Assembly: GCF_004405105.1 (NCBI RefSeq)
Contig: NZ_SORW01000012.1
Coordinates: 62,001-126,000, forward strand
Direction of reading: 5' to 3'
From: Jeotgalibacillus sp. R-1-5s-1
Lineage (GTDB): Bacteria > Bacillota > Bacilli > Bacillales > Jeotgalibacillaceae
DNA: 64,000 nucleotides
Each line of letters begins with the position of its first letter. Within the stretch, counting starts at the first letter, position 1. The position numbers and the translations under genes are program-made. The notes below the pieces were generated by a model. The model saw nothing but the letters and a program-made list of their open reading frames with translations, did no database searches and had not been told where the DNA came from. Below, in pieces: positions 60,209 to 64,000 of the stretch.

Positions 60209-61354
60209 TTGAGAAAATTACTGCTGTTGATTGTCATCGTCCTTGGCCTATTTCTCACAAAGCCGTTCTGGGAAGAAGCTGTACCGGAATCGGTAAACCT
60301 GTCGTTTATGGATAAGATTTCAGGCAGTGTTGTTTCTGCTGTAAATGGCAGTACCATAGAGAATTCATGGAATTCAATGCTCGAATCGGTTACTTCATTT
60401 ATTGTAGAAGTAAATGAGATTGTACAGAATGCGCCTGAAATATCGACTGAAAATGAAACGGCTGCTGTAGCACGGCCGGATTTAGAGGTGCCCACGAGCG
60501 AAATTTTTTCTGTTCATAATGTTCAGCTTGGTGATTCTGAGAGCTCAGTAGTGGAGAAAGCAGGACAGGCTGACCGGATGTCAATGAATGAATTTGGTGT
60601 GGAATGGCATACTTACCACGAAAATTATCAAAACTTCTTCATGGCTTCTTATAATGAAAATGGAGAAGTGAATGGATTATTTACAAATCAGGATCTAATC
60701 TCTTCTTCCCTGCCTTTACAGATGGGAAGTACACGTGAGGAGGTCCGTGCTGAGCTTGGCGAACCATTAACTTATTTGCAAAAGGGAATGGTCCGCTACC
60801 AGCTTCAAACGGACGGAGAATATGATATGTTCGCCTTCAACGGAGCCTATATAACAGTATTTTATGATTTACATGAAGAACAGACTGTGACCGCTATTCA
60901 AATTATCAACGACCGTCTTGAGGATCAGCGCGAAACGCTTTATGCTGAGCCTTCTGCTGATTTGGAAGAAGGCTTTAAATATCAGCTGTTCGACCTGACA
61001 AATGCCGCGCGCGTTGTTCACGGAGAGTCAGTACTGGAATGGGATGAAGCAATCAGCGGTACTGCAAAAAAACACAGTACGGATATGGCCGTAAATAATT
61101 TCTTTTCCCATGATAATCTGGAGGGTCAGTCTCCTTTTGACCGGATGGATGAGGATGGGATTGAGTATGCCATAGCTGGCGAAAACCTCGCTTACGGACA
61201 GTACAGCAGCGTATTCGCCCATGAAGGACTGATGAATTCCCTTGGACACCGTGAGAATATCCTGAAGTCTGATTACGGTTATCTCGGCATTGGCGTTGAC
61301 TTTAACGAAGACAACCAGCCATTTTTCACCGAGCTGTTTTTTGATACTTTTTAA
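60209..61354 (+). CDS. secreted CAP (SCP)-domain protein, YlbC-like
   Basis: This 381-residue protein has a signal or anchor (LLLIVIVLGLFLTKPF), a spacer, an N-terminal CAP-associated domain at about residues 110-245 (VQLGDSESSVVEKAG, MGSTREEVRAELGEPLTYLQ) and a CAP domain at about 255-380. The CAP signature residues appear in AKKHSTDMAVNNFFSHDN, IAGENLAYGQ and GHRENIL. The same layout is seen in B. subtilis YlbC. Function is unknown. Start TTG 60209 is six bases after AGGGGGA. Confidence 0.9.
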   Translation: MRKLLLLIVIVLGLFLTKPFWEEAVPESVNLSFMDKISGSVVSAVNGSTIENSWNSMLESVTSFIVEVNEIVQNAPEISTENETAAVARPDLEVPTSEIFSVHNVQLGDSESSVVEKAGQADRMSMNEFGVEWHTYHENYQNFFMASYNENGEVNGLFTNQDLISSSLPLQMGSTREEVRAELGEPLTYLQKGMVRYQLQTDGEYDMFAFNGAYITVFYDLHEEQTVTAIQIINDRLEDQRETLYAEPSADLEEGFKYQLFDLTNAARVVHGESVLEWDEAISGTAKKHSTDMAVNNFFSHDNLEGQSPFDRMDEDGIEYAIAGENLAYGQYSSVFAHEGLMNSLGHRENILKSDYGYLGIGVDFNEDNQPFFTELFFDTF

Positions 61355-61392
61355 AAAACACTACCTGACCATCAGGGAAACCCAGGCTCATA

Positions 61393-61429
61393 GTGAAGCC
61401 GTGGAAGGATATCACCGGCACGGCTTCAC
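61393..61429. other. perfect hairpin downstream of the CAP gene
   Basis: GTGAAGCCGTG / CACGGCTTCAC, 11-base perfect arms, 15-base loop, no T-run on either side. It may be an mRNA 3'-end stabiliser. Confidence 0.5.
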
Positions 61430-61444
61430 TAATCATACCCATAC

Positions 61445-61475
61445 AAAAAGCGGAGCAAATTGCTCCGCTTTTTAT
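61445..61475. terminator. bidirectional terminator
   Basis: AAAAAGCGGAGCAA / TTGCTCCGCTTTTT between the CAP gene and gtrA; it overlaps the gtrA stop codon. Confidence 0.85.
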
Positions 61476-61891
61476 CGTCTGAACACAAACCACTTCATGA
61501 AGAAAAAACTCGACAAAGAAGACAGCAGCATCGAAAGCCCTTTTGCTGTGTTCGTTTCCGCCCAGTCCGGCAAAATCGCGAGTGCATCCATGATCCAGAT
61601 GCCTCCGATAAAAACGCCATTCGCTATAAAAAGACTGGCCGTTGCCTGCAAAATAAACCCCACGAACTGCTTCTTATTTTTTTGCACATTAAATGTATAG
61701 CGCGAATTCCACACATAACTGTTCAAAATCGCCGCTGTATAAGCTACTGTATTGAACGTGGTCAGCCAACCCGCATCCTGCGTCGGGAAGGCAAAAAGCA
61801 AGGTGTTTAATACGCCAATATCAATTAATGCACAACTGAGTCCAATCAGACTGTATTTATAAAATTGGGTCATTCCCTGGTTGTTCTTCAT
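61472..61891 (-). CDS. GtrA-family membrane protein
   Basis: This 139-residue protein has four hydrophobic segments. Conserved family features are YSLIGLSCALIDIGVLNTLL, the NSYVWNSRYTF motif and a C-terminal FFFMKWFVFRR. GtrA proteins are thought to flip polyprenyl-linked or lipid-linked sugars across the membrane. It begins 23 bases after the glycosyltransferase gene ends, so it forms part of the sulfolipid-type operon. The ribosome binding site is poor (GATGGTGTGATC). Confidence 0.88.
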   Translation of the reverse strand: MKNNQGMTQFYKYSLIGLSCALIDIGVLNTLLFAFPTQDAGWLTTFNTVAYTAAILNSYVWNSRYTFNVQKNKKQFVGFILQATASLFIANGVFIGGIWIMDALAILPDWAETNTAKGLSMLLSSLSSFFFMKWFVFRR

Positions 61892-61914
61892 TGATCACAC
61901 CATCTGTTTTTAAG

Positions 61915-63042
61915 TCATTTCACTGCCTTATGGTGCAGTTCCAGAGTTTGCATGTAATAGTCGTACAATTGACTGGACTGATCATCCCATCCGACAGACT
62001 GAATGCCTTCATGTGCACGCACGCCCATTTTAACACGCTCTTCCTTATTTTTCAGTTTTTCAACCGTGTTAAACAAGCCGTCCGGATGAGTTGAATGGTA
62101 CAGGAGCCCATTCACTCCGTCCTCAATCTGTTCCCCTGTAGGGCCGCTGTCTGCAGAAATAACCGGCAGACCCGCTGCCATTGCTTCCATTAACACAAGT
62201 CCCAGCGTTTCAGTTGTAGAAGGGAATACAAATAAATCAGAAGATGCATAAGCACTTGCCAAATCATCCCCATGCAGAAAACCGGTAAATATCGTATTGG
62301 TGCCTTTAAAATGCTTTTCAAGAAAGTTGCGATGTGGACCGTCTCCTACAATCGCAAGGCAATAATCGTTGGATTTCTCCAAAACAGATTTAATTTTTTC
62401 CACTTCTTTTTCTGGCGCCAGCCTGCCAACGAATAATAGCAGCGTTTGTTCCGGTTGTCCGTTACTTAGACGATTCCGCATATCTTGCGAGAAAAATGAT
62501 GGATGGAACTGTTTTGTATCAACTCCGCGTTTCCAATGATGCAGATTATGAAAGTTCTTATCCTCCAACTCTTTCAGCACCGCTTTCGATGTACATAAGT
62601 TGAGGCTCGCCTGATCATGGAGTTTTTTAAAGTATTTCCACATCGCGGGTTTCAAAAAGGAAAAGTGGTAGTAATCCGCGTATTTTGGAACGTGGGTATG
62701 ATAAGATGCCATCAACGGCAGCTTCAGCTTTTTCGTATAATAAATGCCTGTAGCGCCCAAAAAAGCAGGATTGACAGCATGCACAAGATCGGGCTGAAAA
62801 TCCTTTAAATAAGCCTTTACCTTTTTTGAAAAAAAGGACAGCTTTTTATCCTTGTACAGAAAAAAAGTATAAGCGGGAACACCCGCCACTTTGACTCCCT
62901 CAAAATCAGACACACCAAGATCCGGTGCGATCACAAGGATTTCATGCCCCTGCTTTTTCAGCCACCTGATGGATGCGCTTAGTCTTGTGACAACGCCGTC
63001 TGTTGAGGGAAGGAAGGTTTCTGTTATGATGGCTATTTTCAT
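61915..63042 (-). CDS. sqdX: SqdX-like GT4 glycosyltransferase
   Basis: This 375-residue GT-B glycosyltransferase strongly resembles SqdX, which transfers sulfoquinovose from UDP-sulfoquinovose to diacylglycerol. Matching stretches are ITETFLPSTDGVVTRLSASI, HAVNPAFLGATGIYYTKKL, SYHTHVPKYADYY, WKRGVDTKQFHP, LLFVGRLAPEKE and the E-x7-E site in STTETLGLVLMEAMAAGLPV. It starts 24 bases after the SqdB-like gene. Other GT4 relatives use GDP-mannose (MgtA type), so the assignment leans on the neighbour. Confidence 0.85.
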   Translation of the reverse strand: MKIAIITETFLPSTDGVVTRLSASIRWLKKQGHEILVIAPDLGVSDFEGVKVAGVPAYTFFLYKDKKLSFFSKKVKAYLKDFQPDLVHAVNPAFLGATGIYYTKKLKLPLMASYHTHVPKYADYYHFSFLKPAMWKYFKKLHDQASLNLCTSKAVLKELEDKNFHNLHHWKRGVDTKQFHPSFFSQDMRNRLSNGQPEQTLLLFVGRLAPEKEVEKIKSVLEKSNDYCLAIVGDGPHRNFLEKHFKGTNTIFTGFLHGDDLASAYASSDLFVFPSTTETLGLVLMEAMAAGLPVISADSGPTGEQIEDGVNGLLYHSTHPDGLFNTVEKLKNKEERVKMGVRAHEGIQSVGWDDQSSQLYDYYMQTLELHHKAVK

Positions 63043-63066
63043 ATAATCTTTCCTCCCTCTGTGACA

Positions 63067-64000
63067 TCAGCTCTGCACGGCCTGTTCAGTAAATGGTTTC
63101 TTTTTTTCAGGCACACCCGGCTGCTGCTGTTTCGTCCATGTGCTTCTTGCCGGAATTTTCGAGTGATCAGCCCGGTGAGCATATTTTCTGGCAACCTCCG
63201 TTACTTCCTCAAGCAGCCCTTTATTTAATGTGATTGGATTTAATCCTTTTGATAAAAACAGTTCATTTTTTACGTGCAGCTCATTCTCGGCTGCTTCTTT
63301 GCGCGGATTAGGGACATATGCAATCTCCCCGCCTGTCATCTCTGCTACCATTTCAGCCAGATCACGGACACGGTGGGTTTCTGTCATCTGATTAAAAATC
63401 ATCACAAGATCACCTGCTGCAGGCGGGTTTTCAATCGCAAGCTGCACACATCTCACGGTATCCTGAATATGGATAAAGGCTCGAGTCTGACCGCCCGTTC
63501 CGTGAACCGTAATCGGATGTCCAAGTGCCGCCTGCATTAAAAAACGGTTTAAAACAGTACCGTAATCACCGTCGTAATCAAAACGATTGATCAGCCGATC
63601 GTCCAGATTCGTCTCCTCAGTGTTCGTACCCCAGACAATCCCCTGGTGAAGATCAGTGATCCGAAGCTGATCGTTCTTATTATAGTATTGAAAAAGCAGC
63701 TGATCCTGTGACTTTGTCATATGATACACAGAACCTGGGTTTGTTGGATAAAGGATTTGCTGCTCCACCCGTTCACCTGACTCCGTTTTAACTTCCACAT
63801 CGAGATACCCTTCCGGGATTTTGACACCTGCTGTTCCATAGCCGTATACACCCATTGTTCCCAAATGTACAAGATGGATATCAAGCCCGCTTTCCACAAT
63901 GGCACATAGGACGTTGTGTGTTGCATTCATATTGTTATTCACTGTATAACGTTTATGCCGCGGAGATTTCATTGAATAAGGAGCGGAACGCTGTTCGGCA
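63067..64000 (-). CDS. sqdB: SqdB-like UDP-sulfoquinovose synthase (partial, N-terminus off window)
   Basis: About 311 C-terminal residues are present; the frame runs open to base 64000. It is an SDR-fold enzyme like SqdB, which builds UDP-sulfoquinovose from UDP-glucose and sulfite. Visible are EQRSAPYSM, HLGTMGVYG with IPEGYL, YHMTKSQDQLL, ITDLHQGIVWG, NRFDYDGDYGTVLNRFLMQA, GHPITVHGTGGQTRAFIHIQ and FNQMTETHRVRDLA. The Thr-Tyr-Lys catalytic set is consistent (T in LGTMGVYG, YHMTK). Its Lys is in HMTKSQD, three residues after a Tyr as expected. The ending EKKKPFTEQAVQS is a Lys-rich tail. Confidence 0.9.
   Translation of the reverse strand, partial: AEQRSAPYSMKSPRHKRYTVNNNMNATHNVLCAIVESGLDIHLVHLGTMGVYGYGTAGVKIPEGYLDVEVKTESGERVEQQILYPTNPGSVYHMTKSQDQLLFQYYNKNDQLRITDLHQGIVWGTNTEETNLDDRLINRFDYDGDYGTVLNRFLMQAALGHPITVHGTGGQTRAFIHIQDTVRCVQLAIENPPAAGDLVMIFNQMTETHRVRDLAEMVAEMTGGEIAYVPNPRKEAAENELHVKNELFLSKGLNPITLNKGLLEEVTEVARKYAHRADHSKIPARSTWTKQQQPGVPEKKKPFTEQAVQS

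Noticed and set aside
60172-60495. A 107-codon minus-strand frame opposite the CAP gene.
   Set aside because: It is antisense to a well-supported exported protein and has no start signals.

Overview
The window looks like chromosome from a low-GC Gram-positive bacterium of the order Bacillales. The evidence is strong AGGAGG-type ribosome binding sites, TTG/GTG starts, rho-independent terminators at most gene ends, S-box (SAM-I) riboswitches, an intact dppABCDE-ykfABCD operon in Bacillus subtilis order, a YkoW/DgcW-type c-di-GMP protein and a YtrA-type GntR operon. A secreted subtilase that strongly resembles the Antarctic Bacillus subtilisin S41, and sulfolipid genes, would fit a marine, cold or saline relative (Jeotgalibacillus or Planococcaceae-like), but I cannot fix the genus. 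No rRNA, tRNA, phage, insertion sequence or CRISPR array is visible.

Layout. 1-2.8 kb: maltose-type PTS permease (cut by the window edge), GH4 6-phospho-alpha-glucosidase and a divergent GntR/UTRA repressor with a visible operator. 2.9-11.8 kb: cupin, nagA, a membrane diguanylate cyclase, two ABM-domain paralogues around the subtilase, and small VOC, DinB, Nudix and VTT genes. 12-24.5 kb: chemoreceptor, GrpB-Nudix fusion, split ThrE exporter, an XRE/PstS-like pair followed by a frameshifted small gene, MHYT-PAS-GGDEF-EAL protein, oxidoreductase plus 3-methyladenine glycosylase, cold-shock protein with a structured leader, and a 31-residue small protein. 24.5-34.2 kb: dpp-ykf operon for import and recycling of cell-wall and dietary peptides. 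34.5-40.1 kb: Ca2+/cation antiporter and three CorC/CNNM-type transporters with a MerR regulator. 40.2-49.1 kb: isomerase, beta-propeller protein, HAD phosphatase, pseudouridine synthase, mechanosensitive-channel-like protein and a ytrA-like ABC operon.

49.1-59.8 kb is a methionine-salvage island. Two SAM riboswitches stand back to back. The leftward one controls a sulfite-oxidase-fold enzyme, mtnK, mtnA and a complete RbsABC-type importer, which I infer takes up methylthioribose. The rightward one controls mtnW, mtnX, mtnB and mtnD. The final transaminase (mtnE) is not in the window. 60.2-64 kb: a CAP-domain protein, then gtrA, a SqdX-like glycosyltransferase and a SqdB-like synthase (cut by the edge), a probable sulfoquinovosyl-diacylglycerol (sulfolipid) locus.

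The most unusual non-coding signal is a set of three intergenic arrays (about 23.5, 44.9 and 56.5 kb). In each, a different degenerate core recurs with an almost exact 21-bp period, and each lies just upstream of a gene. A separate dispersed palindromic repeat occurs at 28.5 and 59.8 kb, with a shortened relative at 19.1 kb; at the last two it is framed by the arms of a terminator. Two adjacent CorC genes also share a small hairpin placed between the Shine-Dalgarno sequence and a TTG start.
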